DNA of 64,000 bases from Ophiura sarsii (lineage: Eukaryota; Echinodermata; Ophiuroidea; Amphilepidida; Ophiuridae), in contig CM069455.1 of assembly GCA_035610835.1 (NCBI GenBank), positions 41,247,944 to 41,311,943 of the forward strand, given 5' to 3'. Below the pieces are notes generated by a model, which saw nothing but the letters and a program-made list of their open reading frames with translations, was not told where the DNA came from and did not search any database. This document shows positions 1 to 12,312 of this stretch, one piece after another; positions within the stretch are counted from its first letter, which is position 1; the number at the start of each line of letters is the position of its first letter. The translations under genes were made by a program, and so were the position numbers.

Positions 1-84
1 ACATCTATTTTTAAGATATTGACTAGTCATATGAAACTTTATGTGTGTGTATGCATCCGATTACAGCTGATACGATTATGAAAA

Positions 85-760
85 GAGAAAACGCTTGGCT
101 ACCAATAGAAAGTTTTCCGTTTTCGATATCATGTTTACTTTTCCAAAAACAGTCACATTTCCCCAAAATGATGTTTTCAGAAAAAGTGGCACTTCGTTCT
201 ATACCAGTAAATTTAAAAACTCTCTCTCGTGAATTTTTTGTACGCACATTAGACCCAGTTTGTTTGCATAACTCCGCACAAGATTAGTCGTTTTGAGAAA
301 TTTAAAAACTTGTGAAAAAAGAAAGTGCTTGGCTTCTCACGAAAAGTTTCTCTTGTTCAATATCATGTTTACTTTTCCGAAAATTGTCTCATTTTCCCAA
401 AACGATGTTCTCAAAAACAGTGGCAATTTTCAAAATCCTATAACATTTTGTTTGCGTAACACCCCCACACAATTAGATGTTTAAAGAACTTTAAACTTTT
501 CTGAAAAGGAAAAACGCTTAGCTATCCGTACAAAGTACCCCTTTTCATTACCATGTTTACTTTTCCCAAAAAAGTCAAATATCCCCAAAATGATGTTTCC
601 GTTAACCTGAAATTTGTCAAAATCCAATACAAGTAAGTGCCACTTTGTCTGAAAACATGAAAACAGGAAATGCGACTGTTTTGGGAGCGACAAGCAAGAT
701 ATCGAAAGTGCAAAAAACTTTCTATTAGTAGCCAAGCGTTTTTCACCGATACTTTCAAGC
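85..760. repeat. Old ~200 bp repeat, three direct and one inverted copy
   Basis: A block beginning with a 'cgcttggct'-like word, followed by 'atgtttacttttcc' and 'ccccaaaatgatgtt', occurs near 91, 325 and 514 in direct orientation. It recurs reverse-complemented around 630-745 (gccaagcg at 732). Copies differ by many substitutions. No coding sense was found. The final inverted copy suggests an old foldback element or repeated insertion of one family. Confidence 0.7.
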
Positions 761-1058
761 ATGGGGTATTAGTTTGGTTTTCGCTCAGGGGGGTGGTCTG
801 ATAAGAAAATATATTTGTATATGAAATAACACACATTTTGTTGATTTCAGCCATTTAAGTGCAAAAAATGAGAAAAGAAAGTGCCAAAGTTATTTTAGTT
901 TCTTCATGTTTGAATGGAGGAATTCCATTCAATATTACCAAAGTTATGATTTGTTTCTGAAATAATAACATATTCTCACTTCTAATAAAAGATAATGTAA
1001 CCTGCCTAGACATGCTAGGGTAATAGACCCTACACATGTGCTATCTACATGGTGCCAA
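761..1058. other. Unannotated AT-rich spacer
   Basis: No coding signal, hairpin or tandem structure was recognised here. It separates the left repeat cluster from the G-rich TIR element. Confidence 0.5.
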
Positions 1059-2438
1059 GGGACCGTTCATTATTTATGGGGGAGGGGGGTTGGGTAAAAT
1101 ATAGGGGGGGGGGGGTCATGTAACTTTCAAATGTTGAAATAGGGGGGGTTATGTAACTTTTTATTCTTGAACAGGGGGGGTTGTGTAAATTTGTTTAAAC
1201 TAAAGATGGTGGTGATTGGAGTGATTTTAGAGGCTATTTTGGAGTGTAAATGCTATTTTTTTCTGCGCTTCGCGCATATTTTCTTAAAACCTATCGACTT
1301 CAAAAACTTTTACTATGAGACGACTTCTGGACAGCAAATCGACGCAGTGTTTCCACATTGCAGGTAATTACCCGGAATTCGGGTAATTTTGGTTGTTTCC
1401 AGGTAATGTTCGGGTAATGAAATAATTCCAGGTAATTCCGGGTAATCCGGAAATTTCAAAACTGTGATAATATATCCACCCTTTTCCTTCTTTTTTTAAT
1501 TAATATTTGGTTCCACGTAATAATATTAAACAATTTTGCCAACCTTAGCGACAATCACCCCCTGGTCCATTGTATTACTTTCAAAACACAAAATGAGCGC
1601 CCTCTGTGTAGACCATTCATTGATTCATTCATTATTTAACCACTCATCTCCTGTACGTATTATTTTTTTGATGCGGAATTCGGAGTTTCTCAATACATTT
1701 AATTCTTGCATTTCTTTATGACCTCCATTAAATTTGTTAAACAGCCAAAAACTGCACGAATATAGCAATTTTGAAGATTTCAGGTAATCCCATCAAATTC
1801 CAGGTAATCTGAGACTCTATTCTATTCCAGGTAAAAAAAAATTTGAGGTGTGGAAGCACTGAATCGACGATATGGTGGGAAAACATCTATATAATCATCA
1901 ACGGTCGAGACATTAGAGCCACAGGGTGTATAATGTTACAAAATCCAATTTCATGATTTAAAAATGTGATTTATTGCATGCTTTTCACCTCATCTCTGCT
2001 TTGCACCAATGCTCACAAAAGTAGAACGTTTCACTGGATTATACGTTTCTGCTCATGTTCTAACTTGTTCGGGTTATAAAGACACCCAAAATTTATAAAT
2101 ATGAAGAAAAAAATCCAACTCGCTACGCTCGCCATTACTAATTTCACACAATATAAAAAAGAAGGGGCATCATAAAATGATTGGCCGTTCAGATAGGGCA
2201 CAAACAAAATTTGCCAACGTATCCATGAACAAAATTCCAAAGGTAAAGACAGCCCCGTAAGTATGTGACAAGTTGATTTTTTTCGGGGATGGGGGTGGGG
2301 GGGTTGTGTAAAAGGCTACTGGTTAGCAGGGGGGTCATGTAATTTTCAGTTTCAGCTGTAGGGGGGTTAGGTAATTTTAACATACAAGTCTCGAATTTGT
2401 CCCAACCCCCCCTCCACCATAAATAATGAACGGTCCCC
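1059..2438. mobile_element. 1.38 kb non-autonomous element with G-rich terminal inverted repeats
   Basis: The left end (gggaccgttcattatttatg, then a G-rich run) is matched by its reverse complement ending at 2438, giving TIRs of about 37 bp. Inside each end, 'tcatgtaa' plus G-tract motifs recur. The interior holds a 'gcgcttcgcgc' word near 1266, a 'tcgctacgctcg' word near 2120, and a cluster of 'caggtaat'/'gggtaat' words at 1361-1835. No transposase frame is visible, so it is probably a MITE-like element mobilised in trans. No target duplication is clear. Confidence 0.75.
1361..1835 (+). repeat. Cluster of CAGGTAAT / CGGGTAAT words
   Basis: The octamer 'caggtaat' and its 'gggtaat' variants occur about ten times between 1361 and 1430 and again at 1780-1835, inside the TIR element. 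The word matches a consensus 5' splice donor (CAG|GTAAT), but there is no associated exon, so it is read as internal repeat structure. Confidence 0.55.
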
Positions 2439-2735
2439 AAATAAGACATCAGCTTTCAGGACAGGCTATTTACTCAGCATGATAATCAGTTGTGTCAGCA
2501 GGGAAGCGGGGAGCCATGCACGAGTAAAATCATAAGTACTGGAATTTATGGTCAAATACAGCCTAAGACGGCCCAGGTTTGGAAATGTTGGATAAATGTG
2601 AATCACTGCTCCGGTAAATTAGTGTATTGTAAGTTCATATTCAAAGACCGTCTCTTTTCGGTCGATCTTTGATTAAATTGTGTGCTTTGTAATATAATTT
2701 ACGGAAGTTCATTTTATGGTTTTATCATTGAGATT
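2439..2735. other. Unannotated spacer
   Basis: No gene, repeat pair or motif that can be supported was found here. Confidence 0.5.
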
Positions 2736-2860
2736 ACAAGAAATTCTAGGCAAATTCTTTGGCATAGTGAAATATTGTAAGGCACTCCTTGAACGGGTAC
2801 AAGAAATTCTAGGCAAATTCTTTGGCATAGTGAAATATTGTAAGGCATCCTTGAACGGGT
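2736..2860. repeat. Two-copy 63 bp tandem duplication
   Basis: The segment starting 'acaagaaattctaggc' at 2736 is repeated from 2799. The second copy lacks one base near its end ('ggcatcc' against 'ggcactcc'). This is simple local duplication with no coding implication. Confidence 0.9.
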
Positions 2861-4599
2861 CCCTGAAGCTAAGGCCTTTGCCACAATAATGTCTTGTATG
2901 CCTTTTTTCAAATTATTGTCATTGTTAAAGTTTTCATTGTATTTTGTAGTAGATAACCACCAGAATAGAATAGCAAGAGTCGGGTATAGGAAACAATTTC
3001 TTAGAGACACTTAGAATCCTTTTAGTAAGTTCTGTATAAAGCAACACTTGTGGCATTGCTCCCCAAGAGAGATTGTTAACCTTGATACTTGCTAAATAGA
3101 TGGCCTGCCTTCTTCACCAAATAAGTAATTTTATTGAAAATATCCGAAGATCAAGATTTAAATGGTTATCTGGTCAAACTTGAACGATAGGTATACTGTA
3201 TTGGCTCATTACAAACCAAAATGAGCATCAATTGCGAAAAATATTACTGTTTTTCCACACTGAACATGGCAGTCGGTTTTCCAGAAAAGAAAAGAAAAGA
3301 AAAGTCCAATCTACTATAAATGTGTAACTAAATTTAAAGATTCAATTTTGGAGAGGCTGGTTTATTTCACTATCATCAGCAAAGTTATTGAGAAAGTACA
3401 CCTTCACAGTATGGATTGTTATTACGTTGGTTCAATAATTTCAATGCAAAAAATGTTTCGCGCAAAATCAAAAATTAAAAATTGACATCATGAAATAAGT
3501 TTTGAAAGCGCAATAAGAACATCAATTATCAGTAATGACAATTTTGTGTGCTTGGCATAATAAAAAGAGGTTTTTGTTTCATTTCAATTTTGGAATAGCT
3601 TGCAGTTTGTAGTTCTGATTGCAATTAAAACTTCTTTTGACTTGTCTTTGACCAGGCATGCCAGGGATACACTTTAACCTTAAATAGCGTTGTCTCAGTT
3701 GTACAGTTGTCAGACATGGAATTAAACATCCAAACAGGGTCGGAATTGGATTAATCTGGAAATCAAGCTAAATATAATGTAGGCCAATGCATCCTTTAAC
3801 CTTTTTTTCGCACCGAGTAAATAAGTTATAGGTATTTATCCTCCAACTTACACCAACCTAAAGAGCAATTTCATCTTTAAAAAATGAAATGAAAATCGGT
3901 GCCTTCCATTTATTTTATTTTTTATCTTTATAAATGGAATATCTTGGGCATGGGTTATCCCTTTTAATGGGAATTGTTTTTATTATTTTTTATTATTATT
4001 TTCATAATTGTTTCAATTTTTCAAAACGTTTAATTGTGTGTGAAGTTATGTAAACAAAAGTGATTTAATTTTAGGGGTGCTTACTTTTTGTGACCTCCAC
4101 CTTTTAGGAGGTATAGAGGTCCCACCGGCCTTAACAATCTGCCGAAACAATCCAATATAATTTGATATTTCTGAAACTATATGCAACAATAATAGTATGC
4201 GATACTCAGTTCCTACCTGTAATGTTATTCTGGTCTCTCTAACACTTGTGCAGGGGTGAAACGGGTGCAGGTTTATAGCGTGATGTTGTTGGTTGACGTA
4301 CAGCTTTGTTCTTGCATCTTCTTTTAATAATATTTCGATGAGGAGAATGTTCTAGTTGATGCGACCATATTATGCATACGGGATCAATCTTTTCAGTTAG
4401 AGCAGTTGTTGGTTGATTTGCAAAAGAACTATATTAGTGTGTGTAGTATGTCTTCTCGTCATTAGCATTCATTCTGGAATAATAAACGATTTGAATAAGG
4501 TTTAAGTAGCATACGGTACCAACAAATGCCAACATAGAAATAATATAAAAGCCATCGACTTTAATAAAACTGAAATTTATTGTATGACGCATTGACGCT
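2861..4599. other. 1.7 kb of unannotated AT-rich sequence
   Basis: The only structures seen are a short (AAAAG)n microsatellite near 3281-3303 and A/T-rich low complexity at 3900-4020. No protein-like frame, TIR pair or RNA gene was recognised. Confidence 0.5.
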
Positions 4600-5002
4600 A
4601 TTTAGACACAATACTACTACTAGCTATTACATGCAAAACAAATTTGACACACAATTGAAATTACACTCCCACTTTCCATACTCATGTTTATTCTGTTGAC
4701 CCATTATAAACGCACAGATGGGGAGGAACATTCACAGTTTAAATGTTCTTAGTAAGATATCTCATCATTTGATATTTCCATTGATATATTTTGAACGATG
4801 TGTCGACCCATCCCTCAAAATATATAATTTTGATATTAATTGATGAGATATCTTAATTAGAACATCATAGTGTGAATATTCTCCCCATGTGGGCGTTTAT
4901 AATGGGTCAACAAAATAAATATGCGTATGGAAAGAGGGAGTGTAATTTCAATTGTGTGTCAAATTTGTTTTTCATGTATTAGCTAGCAAAATTGTATCTA
5001 AA
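4600..5002. mobile_element. 403 bp foldback MITE
   Basis: The segment is a long imperfect palindrome. The left arm begins tttagacacaat and the right arm ends attgtatctaaa; both contain matching 'aaatttgacacacaattgaa', 'gacccattataaacgc' and 'gatatctcat' words. The arms are about 190 bp and meet near 4800. There is no coding capacity. Confidence 0.85.
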
Positions 5003-6464
5003 AACAAAATTACATACATGTATTATAATAGGCTTGCGTTTGTTTGAGCTCTTTTCCCGCCATGGTAAATTTGATTATTAATCAGTTTTTTCTTCTTCTC
5101 AGAATCGTTTCTCACAGATAATGAGCTGCAGCGCCAAGATTATAAAAACAATACGATACAATATCATAAAAAGAAATCTACTTAGCTTGCTACAGATCCA
5201 AGTTCTGAAATTCAGGTTCTGCTTCTGGTGCTATAGCCTATACATCTATTGTGTGGTTTACAGCTTTTGACAATTAGGTGAAGTCTCGTCGGGGCATGAA
5301 AGGACAGAGACCATGGCAGATTTGTTGATTGGTTACTAGTCTTCCATAGCAAGTGTTTAACTGTTTTCTGGCACACCAAAATGTTCACCCATCGAATTAA
5401 TGATAAGAATTCTGTAGGCATGTTTTTGTCGGTCAAGAAATGTCTGCGGATGAAACCAAGAAACCGGTTTGCCTTTCCTGTGATTCATAGTTTGTTCAAT
5501 TATGGAGTATTGTTTCAATCGAAGACCTGCTGCAAAAGTGATGGTCCGTCGGTTTTGCTCACTAGATGACGTGTTCATATAATAACAGCTTATTTCCATC
5601 TGAAAAAATATCATATAAATTGACATCGGTTACTTTACTGGGTGAGGCAAAGGTCCCATTTTAAAAAAAATCAGGAAAAATATTTCTTGTCAAAAAAATT
5701 GTCAATTCCCCCCATTAAAAGTAGACACTTAATTTTGTGTGTGATGGTGATACTTCATCAAAATTATGGGATTGATTATGGATTTAATGCAGTTAACAAC
5801 CCATCAATGAATGTGGGACATCCGTGGTATAGGTCAATACACTTATTGCGCTATACATTGGGCACATACGCCCTATGATGATAGGGCAGGTTCGCCAATA
5901 GGGATTTATATAGTTATGATTTTGCATAATTTCAAAATTGTGATTTTCCTCTTATGAAAATAGTAATCAGGAATGAAGTACATGTAACACTAATATTAGA
6001 GGAGACTATTTCAAAATGTGGTATTTCTTATTACTTTTAAATTCTGAACGAGTAGGCCTATGTTCCGCAAAAATGCCCCACCTCTATAATTTGGATCCTA
6101 AATTTTATAGAATAACGAAGAATAACGAATATGTATTGGATATTATGGTACTTTGTGTAGCCTATGCTGAGCTTATAGGGCGAACTTGCCCCGGCCTATG
6201 GGCGAACCTAGGCGGCGTCGGGCAAGTTCGCCCTTTTGAGTCTTTATCATTTACTCTTGCCTTTACAGTAAGGCCTAGAGTACTGAGATCATGGTCTTAT
6301 GTAGCCGAGATATCAATCTTTCACATGATATCAATTATAGGTCCATTCAATCTTTAAAATTGGCGTCTCTACTCTCTAGACCTCTTCAAATGAAAACGGG
6401 GCGAACACTCACACTCTCCCCTACTTCGAAATAATTGCAGGTTGAGATATTTAACCAATGTATA
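5003..6464. other. Unannotated spacer with one hairpin
   Basis: No supported gene. Short open frames here show no recognisable domain. The one structural feature is the GC-rich hairpin at 6178-6233. The word 'gggcgaac' also recurs at 6203 and 6398, and a related word occurs at 5884. Confidence 0.5.
6178..6233. other. GC-rich hairpin
   Basis: 'gggcgaacttgccc' is followed about 25 bases later by its reverse complement 'gggcaagttcgccc'. The stem is perfect over 14 bp in otherwise AT-rich surroundings. It could be a small foldback remnant. Confidence 0.7.
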
Positions 6465-7192
6465 CATACAGTCCTCAAAAGAAGTAACTGGCCAGGTAAT
6501 TAATATGCTCTCAACTCCAAGACTATGGCTTTTATGTACAAATATTAAATTATAAAGCTGTATGGAAATCTCTTTTCTTCTGAGATATTACACTTGAAGA
6601 TTGATTAAATATTACCTCAGTTATGTGCCCAAAACCAAAACAAAGTCAGTTTTTCATTTTAATATTTGTTCGTTGACACGCAGCCTCGGACTAGCAATAG
6701 GCACATTAGTGATTAACTGGTAGCGATAACTCGCGGATTGATGGTAAGCTGAGGATTGGGGATGCTTCAATTTTTGTTAATTTATAAATTTTTTATGATT
6801 ATTCATTGTATATTCATGAACGTCGATACTTTCGGTGATTCGAACAATACAGTGTCAGGGGCCTGTCACAATTTTTTTTCTCTTTTCATTCATCTATACA
6901 CATGGAAAAAAGTATCGCACCACGCTTCAATTGATCAATGTAGCCCATACACATACCTATCACACGATCCTGCGTGTTCAAACCCATGTGTCAAAATGTA
7001 AGTGCACTTTTGTTCTATCCTTATCAATGTAGTGTTCTCAATTATTAACCGATCTTCATCAACAATGTCTCAAATTGAAGAAAAGAGATTTCCTTAACAC
7101 TTTTTAATTTAATATTTTTACGTCGGAGCTATAGTATTGGATTTAAGAGTATATTTATTTCCTGGTCAGTTACTCATTTTGAGGACTGTATA
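6465..7192. mobile_element. 728 bp TIR element, non-autonomous
   Basis: The left end 'acagtcctcaaaa...agtaactg.ccagg' is matched by the reverse complement at 7161-7192. Similarity of the two arms continues inward for about 150 bp, including a shared 'ggaaatctcttttcttc' word. No transposase frame is present. The interior has short open frames with no recognisable domain. Confidence 0.85.
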
Positions 7193-7490
7193 GTGTATTA
7201 GTTGAACATTAAACATGATGTAGCAATTTTATTCAGAAAAGTTGAAAAATATTGATGATAATAATTATTCGACCATTCGCGATGCCGACTCATGCTTCAT
7301 TTCGATAATAGCTCTAATCAGAGAGCTAGGATTCAGACGTAATCTGTTCCCTGAAAACATTTGTAGTCACTATTTACATGAAGCTGGCCATAATTAAGGT
7401 ACATTTCGGTTTTAAACGGGCTTCAAATGATACTCCTGCAAGGTTTCAAAATTACACTTACACTAATGTAATGAAGCATTTTGTAGCTCT

Positions 7491-8210
7491 GAACTTTCTG
7501 AATCAAATTCCATTACACGGAAGACCAAACCACTCAAACACACCTATAAGGTTGACAACCACTGCATCGAGGTCACATCAAAACACAAATACCTGGGGGT
7601 AAACATAAACAGCCACCTTGACTGGAAAGACCATGTACAAGCCATCTCAGCAGACGCCCGGCGAACACTTGGCGTACTCAGGAGAAACATCTCATCATGC
7701 TCACCTGCAGTAAAGACACGTGCGTACCAAGCTCTCGTGCGTCCTAAGCTCGAGTACTCGTCTGCAGCATGGAATCCTCACGTAAAACAACAAATAAACA
7801 CGTTAGAGGCAGTACAAAGGCAAGCGGCGAGATTCGTAACTGGAAACTACGACCACACAGCCAGCGTCACTGAGATGCTACAGAATCTGGGATGGGACTC
7901 TCTTGCCACTAGAAGACTCCTTGGTCAGTCATCCATGTTTTATAAAATTCAATATCAACTTGTCAATATCCCGTTTCCATCTTGTGTCATACCGGCTCTT
8001 CGCCAAGGGAGATTTACAAATACATTATGTTACCAGAACATATCACCAAGCCTAAACTCGTACAGGTACTCCTTCTTCGTACGCACAATATCAATCTGGA
8101 ACAGACTCCCCTCAAATGTCGTCACAGCACCTACAGTACGACAATTTAAATCTTTGGCACTGCCGGTCCTCTGTGGGATGCTTCCGACAGCTACCCAACA
8201 CCAACTGTAA
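7491..8210 (+). mobile_element. 5'-truncated non-LTR retrotransposon, C-terminal ORF2 part (CR1/Jockey-like)
   Basis: One frame reads through the region after the reverse-transcriptase core: HKYLGV, DWKDHV, ARRTLGVLRRN, AYQALVRPKLEYSS, WNPH, LEAVQRQAARFV, SVTEMLQNLGW, RRLLGQSSMFYKI, FFVRTISIWNRLP and FKSL, ending at a stop at 8210. This is the conserved tail of CR1/Jockey-type ORF2 proteins. The catalytic FxDD core and everything upstream are missing, which is the usual 5' truncation of a dead LINE insertion. The frame itself is intact over about 235 codons, suggesting a fairly recent insertion. The 3' boundary beyond the stop is not clear. Confidence 0.88.
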
Positions 8211-9220
8211 CTTCCAGCACCTATGTTTTTACTTGCACCATTTGTATATATCTACGAATCTGGCGAGCACCAGTTCTTCACCCCGCACAGCACGAACCTC
8301 CATGGACAAGCAGTTGCTTCTTTTGGAGTTACAGACTCAAGAATTCAAAGTTTTGCTTCAGTTCAGATATCATGTTAAATGTTCAAATAATATGTATGCA
8401 TTGGTAACACTATCTCAACCTGTTTCTATTTCCTACTGGCTTGAATTTGGATCGCCCAACAATAAAGATACGACGCCGAATAAAGCACAAGGCAGTAATT
8501 AGTATTTTGCAAAGTACATAAAAGATAGCTATCTGCCCTGCATGCTTTACTCCGTATGTTGAGGATATTGCCGATTTCGGCTCCTAAATTACGTGCATGT
8601 ACATTTGTAATAGGAGTTCTGAAATAGGCTTCTTTACTTTAGTGAAAATAGAATTAAAATGGGATTATTTATTGATATTGGCCAGTATTTCTCTGTAAAA
8701 ATTACTTACGGGTAAATGCTCCATCCAGGTGACACGCAATTTATACACAAATTCACTCATACCAGGTTTAATCACTAGCTTTGCAACAGCAACAAATAAT
8801 AAACAAATCCGATGATCGACTATCATCAAGCATCCGCATTATTAAAATTCGCGCTAAATTGATACGTAATTTCCGGGATGTGACTGGCCACGGGTTAGAC
8901 TCTTTCTCCAGTCGTGACGCTCCATAGCGATTCGGCTGCGAAATTCTTTACCGTAACCAACATTTGGATAGCCTAGTTCCAATATTAGAGTAGTATCGCA
9001 TGTCGGTCGTAATTTTGACACTGTCGGTTGAGATTGGCACTCTGTGTCGGTTATTGGCACCTTTGGTTTTCAATTGGCACGTAGGCCTAATATGGCGCCG
9101 TTGGATGAAAGTGACTGTCGGTTGAAATTGGTACTGCCGGTAATTGAATGCCCGTCCCCCGTTCTAAAATTTCTGACTCGGTGGCAATTTTAAAAAGTTG
9201 ATTTTTTGGTTCACTTTCAA
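8211..9220. other. Unannotated spacer with TGTCGGTTG-type repeats
   Basis: The start may contain the 3' untranslated part of the preceding LINE. Between about 9000 and 9145 the phrases 'tgtcggtt' and 'attggcac' alternate several times. The same phrase occurs reverse-complemented at 26143-26173 inside the hAT-like element, so it is a dispersed repeat. No gene was recognised. Confidence 0.55.
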
Positions 9221-9221
9221 C

Positions 9222-9378
9222 CCCCCCCCCCCCCCCCCTACCCCTCAATATAAAAAAAACTTAGCTGCGCCACTGGTAGATTGCAAGTGAATACAATGCT
9301 ACAGGCGCGGATACAGGGGAGGGGGCCCGACGGGCCCCCCCCCCCCCCTACCAAAAAAAAAAGGGGGAAAAAAAGGGG

Positions 9379-9412
<34 letters not shown>

Positions 9413-9448
9413 AAGAAAGAGAGGAAGAAGAGGGGGGGGGTGGCACAT
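9222..9448. repeat. Homopolymer and purine-rich low-complexity block
   Basis: C runs occur at about 9222-9238 and 9336-9348, followed by A/G-only sequence to about 9440. Translations of this block are lysine/proline stutter and are not considered genes. Confidence 0.85.
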
Positions 9449-10302
9449 CACCCCTCAGACTCCCCCTGTTCGAGCTTTTAAACAATCTATACTTAAATTA
9501 AGAAAAAAATCAGTATATACGTCGTATGCTCTACTTCTTTCTTGCATTGATAACAAATATATATTGATTGGAAAGGTGGCTTTTTGATAAAATGTTGGTC
9601 AAAAGTATACACCAGATCGCACCAAATGAGTTCGAAAGTTGAAAAAATTTCTACTCCCTCAGACTCCCTCCTGTTCGAGCTTTCAAATCATCTATACTTA
9701 AATCAAAAATATATCAGTATAATATGCTCAACTTCTTTCGTGCATTGATAAAAAAACAAAATATTTATTGGAAATGAAGAGGTGGCTTTTTGGATAAAAT
9801 GTTGGTCAAAAGTATACACCAGATCGCACCAAATGAATTCGAAAATTGAAAAATTTTCTACTTCTGAGGGGGGCACTTCCCCCCTCAGACTCCCCCCTGT
9901 TCGACCTTTCAAATCATCTATACTTAAATCAAAAATATATCAGTATAATATGCTCAATTTCTTTCGTGCATTGATAAAAAAACAAAATATTTATTGGAAA
10001 TGAAGAGGTGGCTTTTTGATAAAATGTTGGTCAAAAGTATACACCAGATCGCACCAAATGAGTTCGAAAATTGAAAAATTTTCGACTTCTGAGGGGGGCA
10101 CTTCCCCCCTCAGACTCCCCCTGTTCGACCTTTCAAATCATCTATACTTAAATCAAAAATATATCAGTATAATATGCTCAACTTCTTTCGTGCATTGATA
10201 AAAAAACAAAATATTTATTGGAAATGAAGAGGTGGCTTTTTGATAAAATGTTGGTCAAAAGTATACACCAGATCGCACCAAATGAGTTCGGAAATTGAAA
10301 TT
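9449..10302. repeat. Four-copy tandem repeat of about 225 bp
   Basis: Units begin at 'cccctcagactcccc' near 9451, 9656, 9881 and 10107, with spacings of about 205, 225 and 226 bp. Each carries 'tttcaaatcatctatactta', 'tttcgtgcattgata' and 'gtatacaccagatcgcacca'. The third and fourth units are nearly identical; the first is most diverged. The array ends abruptly at a 'ggatccgccagcag' junction where the 32 bp minisatellite begins. Confidence 0.9.
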
Positions 10303-11262
10303 GGATCCGCCAGCAGCAGTAAACACCAACTGAATGTACAATGCTATCACCAATGGTAGATAGCAAATTCAGCAGTAGATAGCAAGTGAATATAACGCTA
10401 TCACCCGTAGACAACAATTGAATAAAGTATGCTATTAACATTATAGCAAGTGAATATAATGCTACCAGCAGTACATGGTAAGTAATGCATGATATCAGCA
10501 ATAAATAGTAAGTTACTCTATTGGTATCAGCAGTAGATAGCAAATAAATACAATGCTACAAAGCTATCAGAATGGAATAATTCAAATTGGACCGAGTGAT
10601 ATAGTTTTACTTTTGCACAAACAAAAGGCATTCAATTTGTTTTATAACATGATATCACATGATTCTTTTCCAGCCATAAAAAGATAGCAAAAACTATCTC
10701 ATGGTTGAAACCAGGCCTATCATGATCCATGATATCAAATGCTATCAACTATTATAGATAGCAAGTGAATACAATGCTATCAGCCGTAGATAGTGAGTAC
10801 AAGGATATCAGCAGTAGATAGCAAGTAATGCTATCAGCAGTAGATAGCAAGTGAATATTTTGCTATCAGCACTAGATAGCAAGTAATGATATGATATATA
10901 TATATATAGCAAGTAAATATAATGATACCATTAGTAGATAGCAAGTGAATACAATGCTATCAGCAGTAGATAGCAAGTGAATACAATGCTGTCAGCAGTA
11001 GATAGCAAGTGAATATTATGATATCAGCACTAGATAGCAAGTAATGCGATCAGCAATACGGTACATGAATCTATTGATATCAGCAGTAGATAGCAAGTGA
11101 ATATTATGCTATCAGCAGTAGATAGCAAGTTAATACAATGCTATCAGCAGTAGATAGCAAGTGAATACAATGCTATCAGCAGTAGATAGCAAGTGAATAC
11201 ACTGCTATCATCAGTAGACAGCAAGTGAATCTATTGATATCCGCAGGATATAGCAAGATCTG
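10303..11262. repeat. 32 bp minisatellite with palindromic core
   Basis: The repeating unit is approximately 'tagatagcaagtgaatacaa' plus 'tgctatcagcag'. Each unit contains gctatc-(7)-gatagc, a 6 bp stem hairpin. Units are diverged at 10303-10560, interrupted by unrelated sequence at about 10560-10735, and then much more regular from 10740 to 11230, with best-conserved copies at 10940-11200. The array ends against the acidic-repeat gene fragment at 11263. Confidence 0.9.
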
Positions 11263-11453
11263 GTCTGATACTGGAAGCCTATCTGAAGGAGAAGTGCGCC
11301 TATACGACGGTTGGTCTAGTGATTCTGGCAGAGGGCCTGGGTGAACTTCGCGGGAATGATAGAAGTTGTTATGAGACCATAGCCGTTGATTTATGCAACG
11401 GAAACAACGATGGTGGTGATACCGAGGTTGAAAGCATGTCAGATGGTGAGGTA
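11263..11453 (+). pseudogene. Acidic Ser/Gly-rich repeat protein, fragment 1
   Basis: The segment matches the repeat unit at 12,313-12,885: 'tctggtctgatactggaagc' through codons for GNDRSCYETIAVD, LCNGNN and GGDTEVESMSDGE. Reading one frame throughout is not possible here because of an indel after the 'SSDSG' region. The left end abuts a minisatellite and the right end is cut by a transposon at 11454. Protein function is unknown; the sequence is acidic and low in hydrophobic residues, so probably soluble. No Pfam family is recognised. Confidence 0.6.
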
Positions 11454-12298
11454 GGGGAGATACGGGAGAGTTGAGCCACCGGGAGAGTTGAACCACCCCC
11501 TATAACTCGAAAAGTAGTAACTTACTCAAATGTATATTGGCATATATTGTTATATAGCATCAATACGACATTCTTAGTGTTAAACTCTACTGTCATGTGT
11601 GCTCAGTATCAAAGATACCTAAACAAAATCAGTTTTTTCACTTTTGAGTGAAAAATATAAAAATAAATGTTTTGTCTTTTTTCCCATAGCAAGACTTAGA
11701 ATATAATAGCGGTAATTTGTTTATTGAAGGGGGTATATATGACCATTATTTTAGAGAACTATTGTAAACTACCAAAAGTTCTACACCAGACAGGATTGGG
11801 TTATTTACAAAATGGTCACCATGAGGAGAGTTGAGCCATTGGTCATGGGGAGAGTTGAGCATAGGGAAAACATGTAGTAACATTTTGATTTTTGGACTTA
11901 AGGTGAAAAATGTATAATAAATGAGAGAAAATGTTATTTTGTGCCATGATAATAACAATTGAGCACCATAATTTACTTTAAGGATTAATAAATCAAAAGT
12001 TGAAAAAATATGATTTTTTTTCTTCTTTTCACCAGCCATTGACTTATCATGCTGGCTCAACTCTCCTGTAATGGTGGCTAAAACTCTCCCATACTGTAGG
12101 GAGAGTTGAGCCACTTTACCAATTTTTTTCAAACCTTTTGTATAAATAAGCCTTAACTGCTATCCCAACTGTTATTGTTTCACAACGAAAACAACACTCT
12201 AAAGTTTATCTTACACTAATTTTTTACAGATTTGTACTTTTCTTCAGCATATGGTGACACAAAATATAAAAAATGGCTCAACTCTCCCGCACCTCCCC
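11454..12298. mobile_element. 845 bp TIR element inside the acidic-repeat gene
   Basis: The left end 'ggggagatacgggagagttg' and the reverse complement of the right end ('ggggaggtgcgggagagttg') form TIRs of about 27 bp, flanked by TA on both sides (11452-11453 and 12299-12300). 'gagagttgagcca' recurs internally at about 11825, 11848 and 12105 and inverted at about 12055. Removing the element joins 'gatggtgaggta' to 'ataatacatgatg', which matches the uninterrupted unit at 12640-12665 with one base difference. No transposase is encoded. Confidence 0.88.
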
Positions 12299-12312
12299 TA
12301 ATAATACATGAT

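Noticed and set aside
9281..9481. Lysine-rich open frame
   Set aside because: It is a translation of A/G low-complexity sequence with C runs.
10303..11262. CRISPR-like array of short palindromic repeats
   Set aside because: Units are directly adjacent with no unique spacers, no cas genes are near, and the sequence is eukaryotic. It is a minisatellite.
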